Under the pieces are notes generated by a model. The model ran no database searches and had not been told where the DNA came from. It saw only the letters and a list, made by a program, of their open reading frames with translations. From the NCBI GenBank assembly GCA_018818365.1, contig JAHISH010000187.1:1-5896 (forward strand): DNA of 5,896 bases. Reading direction: 5' to 3'. Positions 5,837 through 5,896 of the stretch are shown here, piece after piece (the stretch's first letter is position 1; every line of letters begins with the position of its first letter). Source of the DNA: Candidatus Omnitrophota bacterium. GTDB taxonomy: Bacteria; Omnitrophota; Gorgyraeia; Gygaellales; Profunditerraquicolaceae. A program made the position numbers and the translations under genes.

Positions 5837-5896
5837 GGGTTTTAAAGGGGGGATTATGTTTCTTTATCGTATGTAAAATCGCAAAGACATCCTCAA
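5837..5896. other. Sequence upstream of the glyS promoter, no gene seen
   Basis: I find no coding region, RNA gene or further convincing promoter in these 60 bases. A run of six G (plus strand, 5847-5852) is the only compositional oddity. The next gene upstream lies outside the window. Confidence 0.5.

Overview
The window is a compact bacterial gene block. All recognisable genes lie on the minus strand and read from right to left: glyS (glycyl-tRNA synthetase), ppdK (pyruvate phosphate dikinase), a short sigma-70 family RNA polymerase sigma factor, apt (adenine phosphoribosyltransferase) and a tRNA-Arg(CCU). The gaps are 47, 70, 36 and 43 bases, no intrinsic terminator is visible between genes, and a fair sigma-70-type promoter lies just ahead of glyS. 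A single operon ending in the tRNA is therefore plausible, but this is inferred from layout.

The organism is a bacterium with moderate G+C, a single-chain GlyRS carrying a four-cysteine metal-binding insert, a full-length PPDK and a non-CCA-encoding tRNA gene. This combination would suit an anaerobic, fermentative, uncultured lineage such as Omnitrophota, but that placement is an impression from protein style and is not demonstrated here.

Region by region (plus coordinates): 1-165 holds two copies of a 63-base perfect direct repeat with a 102-base period. Each copy carries the 3'-terminal 16 bases of the tRNA-Arg gene plus its downstream flank; 150-223 is the intact tRNA; 267-788 is apt; 825-1640 is the sigma factor; 1641-1710 is a gap rich in inverted repeats; 1711-4446 is ppdK; 4494-5798 is glyS; 5799-5896 is the glyS upstream region with the promoter. 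The plus strand carries no convincing gene.

Functionally the block mixes translation (GlyRS, tRNA-Arg), pyruvate/PEP interconversion using AMP and PPi (PPDK), adenine salvage to AMP (Apt, which also releases PPi) and transcription (sigma). PPDK and Apt share AMP and PPi as metabolites, a possible but unproven reason for their proximity.

The most unusual element is the tRNA-tail repeat at the left edge. Its design, a tandem unit that repeats the last bases of the upstream tRNA, recalls the rtT repeats behind tyrT in Escherichia coli, but the sequence and tRNA differ. It runs off the window edge, so the copy number is unknown.
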